Shown one piece after another: positions 11,872-26,000 of a DNA stretch of 64,000 nucleotides. The stretch comes from Vandiemenella viatica (taxonomy: Eukaryota > Arthropoda > Insecta > Orthoptera > Morabidae), in NCBI GenBank assembly GCA_031002005.1, contig JARYHS010009186.1, forward strand, positions 181,810,437 to 181,874,436. The letters run 5' to 3'. The first letter of the stretch is position 1; every line of letters starts with the position of its first letter. The position numbers and the translations under genes were made by a program. Below the pieces are notes generated by a model. That model saw only the letters and a program-made list of their open reading frames with translations. It ran no database searches and was not told the origin of the DNA.

Positions 11872-13050
11872 AGGGAACAAAGTTGCACCGAAACTAGACA
11901 ATTTGTTACACAGGCAAATACTCAGCTAATATGTCAGTTATTTAATTCATTAATCATAGGAGAGAAACGAAAAAATCTTCCGAATCAGATAAAAAGTACA
12001 CAAAAGCACAATTCAAATTTCCTGATCTAACGAACAAAACTTTATTTAAACACTAATCAAACGGACGAGTAACCGTAAAACCTTTGGACCAAATATACAA
12101 CGTTCCGTCACCCATTTACCCTTCTTCAGCACACACAGCATAAAAATTCTGACAGTGTCAAAATACAAAACCACTGATCCATTTATGGATATTCAAAATA
12201 GCGCTGTCAACACACTTGACACGAATAAAAAATTTGCTATCACAAACAACCGAGTAGAGAAGGGGTTCGGTATACGAAAAAAGTAATGCGATCTGATATA
12301 ATTTCGCGCACTGCGAAAGAAAAAAAGCAAATGCAACGCGCTTGACATGAAAACCGGAAGTATGCAGCTGCAAAACATCTCAATCACTGCATTTTGAAAT
12401 CTGTATGCGGCCATTTTCATTTTATTTCTGTATCCACCCATCTCGCAAAAACTACCGAACTTGTTCACTGTTTGAAAGCTTAGAGTCTAACTTAAAATCT
12501 GCGATATGTCTTATAATTCTACGTCAATAGTAGACGGAGCAATAATTGACAATCTGTCCTCAAACTGAACAGATAGGCGCCAAAAATCACATTACATCAA
12601 TAATAAACATAACTCTTAGGAATCTGTTAACATTACTGTTGACTATCCAACTTTGTTCAACGCGGTTCCTGTGAAGGTAATTTAAATGATTTATAACTAG
12701 GTCCATCGTGTCTTATGTGTGCCCCACTTCACAAAATTACAGTTTCTTTTTTACGTCTGCGGAAATATGAGACGTAAGCGGCAAAGATGCCGGGAAATGA
12801 TAGTGTAAATACAAAAAGTAAGTAAGTAAGTAAGTAGAGGGCAGTATGCACATGCATGCACTATGAACCCAAAGAGTATAATATTTTTAATAAAGGTCAT
12901 TGGTGACGTCAGGCCGATGAGAGGAGAAACGTACAAGACATTAAATCATAGAAATAACCAATTGCTTGATCTTATTTAAGAACTGATATTTTAACTAAAC
13001 AATGGCGGAAAAGTTGCCTGCATGAACACTAATATAATACTTTAAACCAT
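11872..13050. other. Non-coding, no gene recognised
   Basis: AT-rich with no convincing coding sequence. A short (GTAA)n run lies at about 12816-12836. Confidence 0.4.
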
Positions 13051-13054
13051 CAAG

Positions 13055-13415
13055 ACATTGAAGATCGTACAACTGGACTTCCGGGATTCAATGTGAAGAG
13101 GGACTAGTGGGTCAAACTAAACCGCCTAAGAACAGGCCACGGCTAATACAACGCCATGCTGTATAAGTGGAGTCTTCAGGATTCTCTTGCATGTGACTGC
13201 GGAGCTCCTTCCCAGTGTGTGGAGCATATCATCAAGGAATGCCCTCTAAGGAAGTACGATGGACCATTTCAAGATGTTTTCAGTGCTACAACTTCCTTCA
13301 TAGCGTGTCTGCAACAACTGGACATAATTTGAGAATGCTACTAACATTCTTGTTGTTGTATATATTTATATGTATTACATTAATTGGTTAGCGATACGTC
13401 AAATAAACAAAAAAA
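13055..13415 (+). mobile_element. LINE C-terminal zinc-knuckle fragment
   Basis: In one frame, with in-frame stops, the DNA encodes GLPGFNVKRD, LNRLRTGHG, LYKWSLQDSLACDCGAPSQ and VEHIIKECPL, then QQLDII and a stop (13329). The Cys-x-Cys-Gly...Gln...His...Cys pattern after an LNRxRTGxG block is the usual C-terminus of jockey-type LINE proteins. About 80 bases of 3' tail end in an A-rich run near 13415. Only this end is present. Confidence 0.75.
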
Positions 13416-13569
13416 CTTTTAACTATCGAAATTTAAATTCTTTGACTCAGGATAAGTATTCCAGCACACAACATCTGAAGAAATTCAACGATTTATAACT
13501 AACAATGGTTAACATTAATGAAATTTTTAAAAACAAAAATGACATCAAATTTACGATAAGGGGTAAAGG

Positions 13570-13838
13570 TTCAGAATATGTAACATTTCATAGAATGTGA
13601 AAGGTATACTTAGGAAAAACAAAATGCAAGATCGAAAGAAGAATTAAAGAACACCAGCCAAATACAAGAATAGGCCAACCCACAAAATAGACGGTCGCTG
13701 AACATATTATAAACGAACAACGAGAGGCGTTAAGGACACAGAAGAAAGTACTGGCCATATTGAAAGGATATTTTCAGTTGATAGATAAGAAAGCGAAAGA
13801 AGATGGCAGATGGTATTTTCTAAGTTGTTAACCAGAGT
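13570..13838 (+). pseudogene. GIY-YIG endonuclease fragment, Penelope-like
   Basis: One frame reads KVYLGKTKCKIERRIKEHQ, IGQPTK, a stop, TVAEHIINEQ, TQKKVLAILKGYFQLIDKKA and EDGRWYF. This matches the C-terminal GIY-YIG nuclease of Penelope-like retroelements: a Tyr-x-Gly-x-Thr block, an Arg-x2-Glu-His block, then AEH. The reverse transcriptase part is not present nearby. In-frame stops show it is dead. Confidence 0.65.
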
Positions 13839-13949
13839 TGTTAGGGAGCCCACTTTTATTTGTGATGTGCCCTTTTTAGGTTAGGTGCTGCTGGTGAGGG
13901 TATAAAAAAGGTGAACAAAAGGATACTGAATGCAGAGGTGTGGTGGGAA

Positions 13950-16320
13950 AAATCATAAATGCTAAAGAAATAGTTGAAACTGACGAAACCATTAGAGACA
14001 GGGCTGAAACTGGGAAAATATCGCAAACTGTAGAAGTGAAATGAACAAATTAATAGAGTTTGGTAACTTTACAATGATACATGAATCACAAGTAGTTATA
14101 GGTGTAGAGTCTTGGTTAAATGAAGGAGTGCTATCCAATGAGAGATAGAGGAGTAATTGGCGAAGGGGTATTCATATTCGTTAGCAAAACCTACCATACT
14201 TCACTGGTATTCATGGCCATCAGTTGTTAGGAATAAATTTCTAGGGTGATAAAAAAGAAAAAAAATAGAGTGTTAGCTGATTGCCGAAATGGAAGAATGA
14301 ATTATAAATATGAGGCTATTGGGAGAAGCTAAATAAATATTTTGAGTACAGAACTGGACATTATTTGTGGGGATTTAAATTTACCAGGTAACATCTGGGA
14401 AGGATTAATATTAAACACAAGGGAACATAAATTTGCAAATACTTTAATAAAGGAAGGAGACTTTACACAAGTGGAAGAGCACATCACAAGGGGGGCCAAT
14501 GTGTTGGATATTTTCACAATAAAGCCTGATTATGACCTTGCGGTATATCAAGCAACTGAAGAAAGAAGTGATTATGAAGCAGTTCTGGGTATGAAAGTGT
14601 TCAGTATACCAGTGATCACAACTGAAGATGGTAATAGGTGCAGTCATAAAAAGTTAGATATTTCAGAACTGAAGAGAAATTTCAGGGGAAGATTTTGTAT
14701 ATAGAAAGAAGACAATTGTATATAAGGATGGATAAGAAGTTACCGAGGATTTTAAAAAGGCAAAGATATTATGTAAATTGAGAGGTAGGGTGTAAATTAG
14801 AGAACGAACTTGCTGGCACAGTTAGAAATGCACAGACAAAATTTTTTTAATTACATTCTGGGAACATATTGAATGATCTAAGAAATCTAAAAAAGCATAA
14901 AAAGGCTGGTGTGGAAAATATTATTATAGACGTCTTAAAGATACCTGAATATGACATTATATACCATATCTTGTGATGTAATTCATATTGAGTCGGGAGA
15001 CTTCCTGTTTACAAGAGGACTGAAAAAGTATCATAGTAGTACCGGAAGAGTTCCAAATAGTGTGGAAATCTGCTGACCGATCAATTTCAGTTCTCTGTAA
15101 ATTGATGGAGAGATTGATATACAACCATATGAGAGATGTCTCTTAGGAAAAGAAACTGACTGTTAAATCGACATCATGGCTTTAGACAAGGATACTGATG
15201 TGAATCTCAATTAGTGGGCTATATGCAAAAGTTTTCGGATAAAATGGACAAGTGAAGCGAAATTAACAGTGTAGCATTAGATATTTTAAGGGAAACTACA
15301 GAGTGAGACATTAAATGGTGGAAAATAAGGTAAGAACAAATGGTGTGGATGAATAAGTGATTCGCTGGGTAGAAAAACTCATAAAAGGTAAAAAAAAAAA
15401 AAAAAAAAACAAAAAAAAAAAAAAAAACTGTTAGGGTAGGAAACGAAGTATCAAAGAAATGGAAGTAAAATTGGGAGTGTCTCAGAGTAGTGTATTGGGA
15501 CAATTGCTATTCACTATTCGAACGAATGATTGTGTTAATGGTTTCCAGTCAGAAGTTAGATTTTTTTGCAGATGACAGAATATGATTTAATAGAATCGAA
15601 ACGAGAGAAGACTGTGAACATCTGGAGGATGATCTGAAGAAGGTCACCTTGGAATGAAGATAAATGCAAAGAAAATCCAGTTTATTAGGTAAAGGAATTG
15701 CTTGTAGAAAAATTGAAGTGTAAATAATTTGACATAAAATTTGAATATAAACTCAACTGGGCAAGATAATTGGTCAGGTTGTAGGAGAAGACTTCAAAAT
15801 CCTTCATTTATTGAAGAATATGATGAGGGGATATACAAGAGAAGTGAAGGATTTGGCTACAAAACTTTGATCATGCCATTGCTTGAATACTGTAGTATAG
15901 TTTTGGGCCAAAATTTTGGGTATCAAATAAGAGAGTTGTTGAGGGTGCAAAGACGGGTTGTTAGATTTATCACTGGAAGCTACTGCAGAGCACAATCAGC
16001 TGATAAAGGAGCAGGAATAGGACTCATTGGAAGACGGGAGGAGGGTGAAGAGTGTACAAGGTGTATAATAACGAAAATATTGCTGGAAGAACAAAGAGAG
16101 ATACATGGAAGGTAAAAGACGACCTTCACCACGAGGTGGCACTTGTTTCAAGTATAATGGTGTTGGAAAATGTTCTTCCTATGTAATGGAGACAGGGATA
16201 AGAATCATTTACAAAAAATGCTGAAGGAATTTAGAATTAAAATTCGTTGAGCGTAAAAATAGGGAGATACAAGAAAGGAAAATTGGATTGTAGGAAAACT
16301 GACACCTGAGCGTGCCCTCC
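13950..16320 (+). mobile_element. LINE-B copy 1, decayed, endonuclease to 3' end
   Basis: The most complete copy of the second LINE family. In order: an endonuclease start (VIGVESWLNEGVL, near 14095); the endonuclease C-terminal half in an open frame (14342-14704: IICGDLNLPGNIW, HKFANTLIKEGDFTQVEEH, RGANVLDIF); reverse transcriptase remnants (HHGFRQGY near 15170, an SSVLGQLLF block near 15490); the thumb/C-terminal region (15741-16115: GYKTLIMPLLEYC, RVQRRVVRFITGSY); and a 3' end near 16315 ending in TAAATTAAG. Many stops and frameshifts. An A-rich run (about 15388-15427) interrupts the coding part. Confidence 0.82.
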
Positions 16321-16875
16321 ACTGCAAATAAATTAAGTTGTCATTATATTATATCATCCATTTAATGTAATCAAGTATGAAGAATAAGTACTTATTTGCA
16401 AAGAGTGGAAATGTGTTTTTTATAGTCATGAAAAACGCCACTCTGAGGACAGAGGAATAATTGCATCCATATTCTTGACCACAATTTAATAACCAGTTTG
16501 TTTTGTGTTGCCAACCAGGTAATATACATTTAGCAGTTAATATATGGAGGCTTCGGGTGATAAGTCGCCACATTTAACCAGTACATCGTATTTCAACTTC
16601 CAGTTTAAATAAAACCGGATTCATAACTTATTTATGCTTGTATTCAACAAGATTAAAACAAAAATGTTAATTCCTAAATGGTAAATGTTATTACAGAGAC
16701 GGTTTAAGGTCTCTAGAACTTTAAGCAGCAGTGCCTTTGGAGATACAGACATGCTGGAATTTCTGTAACTCAATACTTTAAAAAAAAATTTATACCTGAA
16801 TTTGTAAGCCTAACTAAATCGTTTTCATTTCAGATTACCTAAGCTTCAAAGATAATTACCGATCGAGTAACTAAC

Positions 16876-17026
16876 CTCAGGATGCAAGGCCAGAAGCTGA
16901 AGAATGAAGCACAGAGCCGTTGCGGTGGTGTCTTGACCTGCAATCAGCAGGGTTGCCAACTCCTCACGCAGAAGTTTACTATCGTCAGTTAGTTTCATCA
17001 TAGCTTCCAGTGCTGAACCTTCCAAC
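16876..17026 (-). CDS. P450 exon 5 (I-helix)
   Basis: Acceptor TTACAG before 17026. The first base G completes Met with exon 4's AT. The exon reads LEGSALEAMMKLTDDSK, LLREELATLLIAGQDTTA and TALCFILQLLALHPE. AGQDTT is the I-helix oxygen-activation motif (AGxDTT). The donor is GAG|GTTAGT at 16876; phase 0. The next exon should start near VQ-x-K and lead to ExxR, but I find no such exon further left in the window. Confidence 0.9.
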
Positions 17027-20000
17027 CTGTAACAGGATATTCACTAACAAGCAAGTTCTAGAAATTATCTTTTTCTTTATTACACCAATTTTAGTCATTT
17101 TCTTTTAAACAAGTGTAATAGATGACTACTATAAATGCTCTCCCTCGTACATGAACTATACTTTTATGTATCCAGCAACATTTATGGGGGAGGTTTATAT
17201 CATATCTAATTCTGTTTAATGAAAAACAAATATGTACTCCGCAAGAGGTACCATCTCAGAAGCTTATTGTCGAAATAAGTCCGCAAACCTTCCGGTGTAG
17301 ATAATCACAGTGTCATTTGTTAGCTAGAAGTAATAGCATTATTTATTTTCCATGATCTTGATCAAGCTACTCTAATGCATATGTTATATGTTTTATACTT
17401 CGCCATTTCAGAAGGACAGCAGTAATATTTGCGACTGGACATTTAAAACTGGTCCCAACTTTATACCTTAAATCAGTTTTGGTTTGTAGCTCTGTTATTA
17501 ACCTTTTGTTTTATTTTACATGTTTATCAGAAATAAATATACAAAAAGTTAATGCATTCACAGTATTTAAAAACATAATAAAAGGGATGGAAAGCATAAC
17601 TTTAGATGACTGTACTTTCTAACTTAGAAGAAAGATTAAAATATTTATTGATTAGAATATGTACGAATATGACAAATACTACATTATTATTAAGATTAGT
17701 TCTGATTTTTTTTTTTTTTTTTAAATAGTAGCGTGATTTTATAATTCCTTCCAAAAGAAACTCTGTATTTTTTGTATATAAATTATATTTTTGTTTATAT
17801 TTTTTATATAAACTATATTTTCGTTTATCTTGAATTTTTCTTCTTTATTAGTCGCATATAGCTCATCGTAGAGGTTTTATCCGTCACTTTTAATTCCCTT
17901 ATGAACAGTTGTTTTGCTGATCGATAATCTTTAGACAGAATTAACATTGTCAGCTTTCCTTTTTGTTATTGTGATAAAAAGAACTTCTGCTCCTGTTAAC
18001 GACATTGGGACGTATCCTCGCCACTTATCACCGATTTGCACAGGCATGGCGCGGAGCTTGTCTCTAAGATCCAGCATCGCCTTCACAAAAACCAACTTGA
18101 AATCATTATCATACTCCATGTATTAGCTGCTAAAATGATACTGATCTATAAGTACTGGGGATACAAATTTAACAATTCACCGGCCCCTCCAGATTTCAAG
18201 TACAAAAGAAGTTCTACATCTACATATATACTCTGCATTTCACGAAAGAGATGCTCAGCACCAAAACTAATCTTTTCGCTGTGCATTCCAATCCCGAATG
18301 GTATGAGTGCTGTCCTGTTGGAAATTATTTAGGAGAGGGGTAGCTACGTGGAACTGGCATAAATTCATCACACTGAATTGTAACTCACTGGTGACATTTA
18401 TTGATTCTTCAGAAACATGGACCGAATCTAGCAGCCATCCTATTTGGCAGTTGCCACTTTTGTCCAGAGAGCTGTCGGTATCTAACGCAGACAGAGGTAA
18501 ATTCCAACGAAAAGCTGAGTAGCCTTTGCTACACTTATCTGAAAAGTACATCGGTCAAAGTCCTTTTTCAAAGCACTGCCTATATCTTACCTGTACTTAG
18601 AAACGCTGGGCCCTGCAGAGCCTAAAACTGCATGGAAAGAAACAATGCACATTTTTTTAAGTACACCTGTGATTTTAACGACGGTTTATCAATTTCAAAC
18701 TTGTAAATGATAATAATCCACTTTGAGGGCTTCACTCTGTATCTTCTAGAAAATACTTCCCAGAATCAATGATAATGCAACATTGATCGCTTTTTAAATA
18801 CTGGTTAATGAACAAATCCAGTGAAAATCGGGAGATTATTACAGTTTTTCATAGCTTTATTAAGCCTCAAATCATTAACGCATGCTTGAAACGTAAGTTA
18901 GAAACTAAGAAAATAATCGAACAGCTTATCTTGTTCGGACAGTGGCAGTATCAACTCTAGCGCCATCAGTTTTTTTATTTTACTTGTGTTTTTACGCCTC
19001 GTCGACGTGGAAGTCATTAGAGGCGGGATGGGTCTGGGGACAGGAAACAAAAAGAAATTCGGCTATGGCCTTTTGAAGGAAGCATTCTACTGGAGCGATT
19101 TGGAGAAACAATGGAAAACCAAAATCTGGATCCCCGGACGGGGATTTGAACCGACATCCTCCCAAATACGAGGCCAGAGTGTTAACCGCTCACCCACCTC
19201 GCTCGGTGCACTATCAGAAATACTGACGTGTTACTTATAGATCAAAGTGTCTTCTAAAATACATATACACTTTAATGATGTGGATGTAATGTATATCGAT
19301 TTCGATAGTCAGATTTCCATGGTCTAGTAAGGCCGAATCAATCATTTTTTATCATTTCTCTAACATACTTACATGTCTGACGTGTCATCATACACTTCAT
19401 CTTTCTCACGATGGACTTCAGTGTTGACGTCTTCTTTCGTACTTCGTTTTTTGCAGACGTTTCCACTGCTGCATCTATGAAATGGTGCATCTCTTTGATG
19501 AGCTCTGCTTGCTTCCGACCCCATTTCGTTAGCTGGAATATCTGAGGCATCAGCAGCGCAGGATTTTTCACCTGAAAGAGAACAAATTGTGTTGTTGATT
19601 TTTACATTGGTTTCTCTTTTAAATTTAATATTTTTTTTTTTTTTTTTGTAAACATTATTTGAATCAACATCTCCAGTGTGTTATTAAGAGTTAAGATGGC
19701 ACTGGGATATTCATACTTGCACAATGTATAAACCTAACCAATCTATGAATTAGAAGATGATGCTAAATATTAACCATAGGAAGGTAAGTGTTAAATTTTA
19801 GGACAACTATTAGTCTGATGAATTTCAGAGGTGATGATTAATTATTGTAATCAAATAAACTGCTATAAGGATGTTACAAATATAAAAAAGGTTTATAAAC
19901 TTATACTTCTATATAGTTGTTTCATAATTGCCCGTAGTTGATTTTAATTTATTTATTTCAAGTTTTTGCCTTTTGATGTGGTATACACTTTGTTTGACTG

Positions 20001-23000
20001 CTATTATTGAAAATCTTCTTCTTAGATTAACCACATGATATTATTATTTTAGGAAAAGGTTTGTAAGATATGATGAAGAATCTAATGTTAAATCATCAAT
20101 CAATGAGAAAATTCAATAATTATGAAAACTGTATCTACCCTACAGTTAATGAACTCCATCCCTCCCGAGCCCTGTTCGAATCGACTTCCCATCGAACAAA
20201 AACGTTTGTTATTTTTACTTCTAATGTTGTCAATGAACACTTTCAGCAAGTCATTATTTATTTTAACCAACAAAGTATAAATTACGTAATCTATGAGAGT
20301 TACTTATCTTTTGCAATGCTTTGAAAATTTTGTAGATGTCACAGCATGTAAACTTGAATATATACCGTATACAGTGGCCGAGGTCGGTCTGGAACTTTAC
20401 AGTTATGATCAAAAAAAATTAATAAATTATCTTCACATCTATTACACTTCTCCGTACCGCTTTGGGTAACATTATGATGTAGGTACTGTCGATTTGTTCC
20501 GGTAAAATACGCATGCACTCTACAGAGTTATTAAAAAAGAAAGAGCAGAAATTTTATATTTACTTCTCACCCACTATAAAAGTTAGAGGAATTTTCAAAG
20601 TTCGTAAACCCACCTGTTACTTCCGTCCGCTGCCACCAACGGCGCTGTTGTCTGTCTATGTGCAAAAGGCAACGGCGCAAGAGAAGTCGTTGTATTAGTT
20701 ACAGTATGCAAAAAGTAAATGCAAGATCAATAAACTGCCACCTCATCATAAACAGATTTACGATTGGCATAAGAAATTCGTAGAATACGGTTTCATAAGC
20801 AAATGGAAAAACTCTTGTCATCTTCCAACGTCAAACGAAGATGCTGAGCGCATCAGAAGTGCTTTCATATGGAGCCCTCGGAAACCCACTATACAGGCAA
20901 ACATACAGACAGTGGTTTGGAATGTTCTTAAGAGACATCTGAACATGAAAGCTTATAGGCTGCAATGACTTCAGGCATTACATTCTGGCGAACAAGAAAA
21001 AAGGTTAGAATCTTGTACTGCATTTCTATGGGATTTGTAATACGACACGTTTTATGAAAAAGACTATGTTTTTTGTATGAAGGAACGTTTCATTTCTCTG
21101 AAAAGTTAATCGTCACGACGTCAAAATTTTGGGTTGACACTCCTTGGTTTGTCATCGAACATGAAAAGGACTCACCGAAGCTGAACGTGTTTTGCGCCAT
21201 TACTTTTATTAGTGTTTATGGGACTTTCTTTTTTATGAAAAAACTTTAACTGCAATTTCCTATATCGAAATGCTACAGGACTAATTGTTCCCAACCTTCG
21301 AGAAGATGGAAATGAGTTTATTTTAATGCAAGATGGTGCTCCACCTGACTTTCACTGTGAGGTACAAAACTACCTGAATGAAACAATTCAGGAACGATGG
21401 ACTGGAAGAGATTAGCAAGATGTTCATCGTTTGTGGCGTCCCAGGTTACCAGATCCTATCCCCTATGGGGATACATAGAAGATAAGGTGTATTGCCGCTA
21501 CTCTTCAACAGCTGTCAAGTCGAATTGTTTCAGTTGTGATTTCGATAACTAGACACGCATGGCAGTAAATGGACTACCGTTTTGGTGTTTGTCATGCAGT
21601 AAATGGTAGTCATGTCGAATGTATTCAGTAAAACTTTTAACCTTCTTCTATCCAGTGTCTATTGTCACGCATCTCGCCTCGTTGGTTTTGGTACATTTCA
21701 GGACAAACCAGCCGTTTTGTGAGACAGTGGAAGGTGGAAAAATTCCTGTTTGGCGACAAGTTGGCGGCCACCTCAGATTTTTACACATGTGTTGTGAGTG
21801 CTTTCTGTGTGGAGAAGAAAACCTCGACATTTTTTTTTTTTTTTTTGGCGTAGAGAACTGTCGCCGACTTTACCTTCTACTAAAACTTGTATGAGCCTTT
21901 TCGCCCAGTTTTACGCCCTGTGAACAACTATAGAACTGATGGTCAAAATCGAGTCTTTTGCTCGCCCTAACCGGGAATGTTTTAAGCTCCAGCAGAATTT
22001 TATTACTTGCTGAGTTCCTTGTTGTTTTGTAATACTAATTGAGATTTTTCAGAATTAATTTCCATGTACCATTTATCATATAATTTCCGTATGGCAAAAT
22101 TGTTATAAAATAAATAGTATGTCAGTAGTTTTCTTGCTTCATTAATTTTTTGTAATTAGAGTGTGTAACCTTAACATACGATCTTGCAATTTGTATGAAG
22201 ACTTAATAATTAATTTAGTAACCAATTAAATGTCTCTTTTGATCGAATGACAACTATTAATTTTTTTTCTTGCATTTCATGCAGAGATAAATAGAGATGT
22301 CTCTGGTAACTTGGGTATAGTAATTCATAAAGAACCAAGATATTGCAAGTGACTTGTGGTACGTGTTTGTATATTTTATAGATTGTCAGACATAAGAACA
22401 CAAAATCTTCTCCTTCTTTTTGAATAACCCTGTATATCTCTAGGACAAGAGAAGTGAACATTCTATGGTTTTGAAACGTATGCAACCACTGATTTCACCC
22501 GTAAAATATTCACTATCTGTGATCGTAAACAAAGCATTTCACCCTATAGTGCAGCAGCTGGACGGCGTCCATGTAGTCGCGCGTGAACCCCTGTGTCGGC
22601 CGTCCCACAGCCTGGGTGTCGACGCCCACCACCGAACCGGCCACCATGTCGAGGGTGCAGGCTGCCACCTGCTTCTGGACGTCAGCGTCGGCAGGCGATG
22701 CGCTCACAGCGGACACCAGGCGCTCAGACACGGCGGTCAGCCAGCGCGACTGCCGCTTCAGCCACTGAGCGCTGTACACCCGACCCAGCAGTCTGCAACA
22801 CGTTCTCAGGTTACTTCACATTATTTTAGGGCTCGAGGAGTTTTCAGTGTATCTAGCACGTGAGGCAACGTTTACTTATGTTGTTAGGGGAAATTGTTGC
22901 AACATTGAAGTTTAGTGGAATAACTCGTCTGTCGGGTTGATGTTGTGTACGGTAAACCCAATAACATCTTGCAGATAACTTTTTAAAAAAACTTAATATT

Positions 23001-26000
23001 TTTACAATGACTTCTCAGTATACATATTCTCTCAAGTGCTTTGTCACAGATCATTTTAACCTGTTTACTTCTAATTCACAGGTACACAATTTCAATATAA
23101 GAAACAGAATTAACTTGCACAAAACTCAAATATCTCTGTCATTAGTACAAAGAGGAGTTAATTATTCTGGTATACATCTGTTTAATAAACTTCCCGAGAG
23201 TATAAAACAGTTTTCAGATAATAAAGATATATTTAAAGAAAAACTGAGAGATTATCTTATTGGCAACTCCTTCTACTCCATTCAAGAATTTGAACAAGAT
23301 AATTAATCGTATACAATATGACTTTTGCAAAATTCAGTTGTAAGAATTAATGATTATTTTTATTCTGTTTATTTGTCTTTGTAACATATAATTGTTTTTG
23401 CTATGATTATGACTCATGTTGTATGTAAGTGTATTAACTATGACATGTTTCACAACCCAGAGGTCCTTCCTCAGCAGGGATCCATGAAACAAGATTGATA
23501 AATAAATAAATAAATCAGAATTTTGAGAAAGGCATATATAGGAGCCAGTGCAGTCTGGCGGGCTCTTTCGTCTTCCCGAGCGAGGTGGGTGAAAGTTTTA
23601 CGTTCTGGGCTCGCATTCGGGAGGACGTGGGTTCGAATCCCTGTCCAGTCATCCAGATTTGGGTTTTCCATGCTTTCCCCAAATCACTCAAGGCGAATTC
23701 AGGAATGGTTCCTTCAAAAATACTTTGGTTGAATTCCTTCCCGTTCCTTGTCCCTAGTCCCATCCCGCCTCTATTAATTGTGACGTCGTGAGGCGTAAAG
23801 CCACCAGTAAAAAAATCTTTTGCATTATAGCAGCGGGAGAGCGCGGATGGCCTCTCCAGATACTTGTAGTGGAGTGGCCGGTCTTGGTAGCGTAGGGGAT
23901 AGAATAACAACTCCCCGTGCCAAAGGTCGCCGGTTCAAGTCCAGCCGCGGGTGTGGGTGTGGGTATGGGTGTTTAAGTGTTGTATCTGTGAATGTCATGT
24001 CCGTCCTGTGGTGTGTATAATTGGTTGGAAAAATGATGCATACTTGAAGAAACTAAAAGCATTGGATCACAGATTATCTCTGTTCACTTGGCTGTATGGA
24101 CTCAAATGCCGAAAGCTCTGAATTTCTTCGTCGTTTGATGGTGAGTGTTGTTGGTGTCGTAACGTCTTTCAGAAAATCAGTGAGGGTTCAGAATATTGCC
24201 TGGACACCAGGTGTTGACTTAATTGTTTCAAAGTGCATCCGTTTTTAATGCGTATCAGCGGGCCAGTTTAACGTCAGCTGAATTTGTATTCTGTTCAGCA
24301 GTGTTTCATTTCAGTTTTAAATCGTTTTTTCCATAAACAGAAAGATAGGTTTGAGTGGTTATTTAATATATAAGTTTAAAAGAAACGACATTTCTTATTC
24401 AGAAAATGAAGATAGTCAGGTGCATTAAACTTTTTGTTAAATACAAGAAGCGAGATTTAATTGTTAGAGACGGGTGTTGCGCAACTCGTATGAAACTAAT
24501 CCGGGAGACATACTTAGGGCTTTCAGTTAATGTAAATGTGGATAGGGATTTTTTTAGGTATTTGCGTAGCAGCCATATAATGTTTTGAACCGAAAATCTG
24601 AATCAGAAAGTAATTAGAATAATTTCAAAATTGGTACTATTAACATTGTATGCGATGCAGTCTTGTGATAAATTAATTTCAATTTAAATATCGATGGGTG
24701 TGCTTATTTAAAAAAGAAATGACAGTTTAAAATGTAAGAGTTTCAGACTATTATGAAAATTTATTTGGATTATTTCAGTAGTTTTGGAAATAATTTCTAT
24801 TTCTGATTTTTTTTTAATTTCAGGAACCTGAAATTTTTTTACGTTCATATTGAATGCAACCACAGATCGTGTAACAATTATTATTCCTTTAATTACCTCA
24901 AGATCTGTAATCAATTAAGGAGACTTGCATATTAATAAAGGGGAAGTGTTGAAACAACTACTGATGTCAATAATACTGGTGACTGATTCGAAAGGGTTTG
25001 CCAGTTCATTAAACTCTCTGAAAATTAATCCCCAGTGCGGCCATCTGTTACCGGGCTCTAGCAATTAAATGCAATAAGTTGTAGGCTTCAAATCAGCATA
25101 TCCTATGTGTCTGATTGACCAAAAACCAACTATCATATCTGAAACTTCGTACAATTATGTTTTGGTGCATTTTCGATGAAGACATGAAGGCCAAAAATTA
25201 TATTTTCTATTCAAGCGCATAAGTTATACATGTTAAGAATTCATTCAGAGCTAAGGCCTTTTTTCCCATTTTCACATAAAAAATGGAATTATTAGTGCTG
25301 TGCTATATTTGTTACCGGATGTATCTCAATAATGTTAGTTTTTGTATTTTTTAGACTTTTTCTTATCAGGTCGTCTATTTGTGTAACTATCGGACTTCGT
25401 GTTTCTTTATAGCTTAAATCACAGTTGCCAGGTATACATGTCCCGTTTAAACTCACTCATAACTTTAATCTTCAAACTTATTAACTTAATTTCTTCTATT
25501 CGAGTAACAACAAACTTTCATATGACTACTTGCAATTTATTAAAGTAGCATTCAATAGCTAAGGATCCGAAGATACAAGGTCCTTTGATCGCAGCAACAG
25601 TTTATCATCAACTCAGACGCACACACCTATTACCTCACTCGGTCTCAGTATGTTACTCTCGTCGTTTCCATGACTACTAATTTCTCCCAGAGAAACCTTG
25701 AGACGAGCAACTTATGGCAGGTGGAACTACTTTATGAGAGTCGCAAACCTTCTTTGACCAGATGGCACCAAAAGTGGGCGAATTAATTGTATAATGAAGA
25801 ATTAGTTATTACAGTGACGCAAAGGAGAAACAAATTGCTTGTGATAGATAGGTCTAATATACGTAAATAGCGGTAGGTGTCGTTACCGTTAATTATGAAT
25901 TTTGGGCGCCATTCATAATTAATTAGCGTGATGCATGAAAAGGATCAACTTTCTCAACTATCTATAAAAGATATGCAATTTTCAAAGTGAAATCCTTACA

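Noticed and set aside
22465..22863. Plus-strand open frames of up to 132 codons rich in Pro, Arg and His
   Set aside because: They mirror the GC-rich P450 exon 3 on the opposite strand, where splice sites and protein similarity agree.
23515..23910. Minus-strand open frame of 131 codons
   Set aside because: It runs through SINE family 1 copy 3; the same peptide (LGTRNGKEFNQS, GQGFEPTSS) appears wherever the SINE occurs, so it is SINE sequence rather than a gene.
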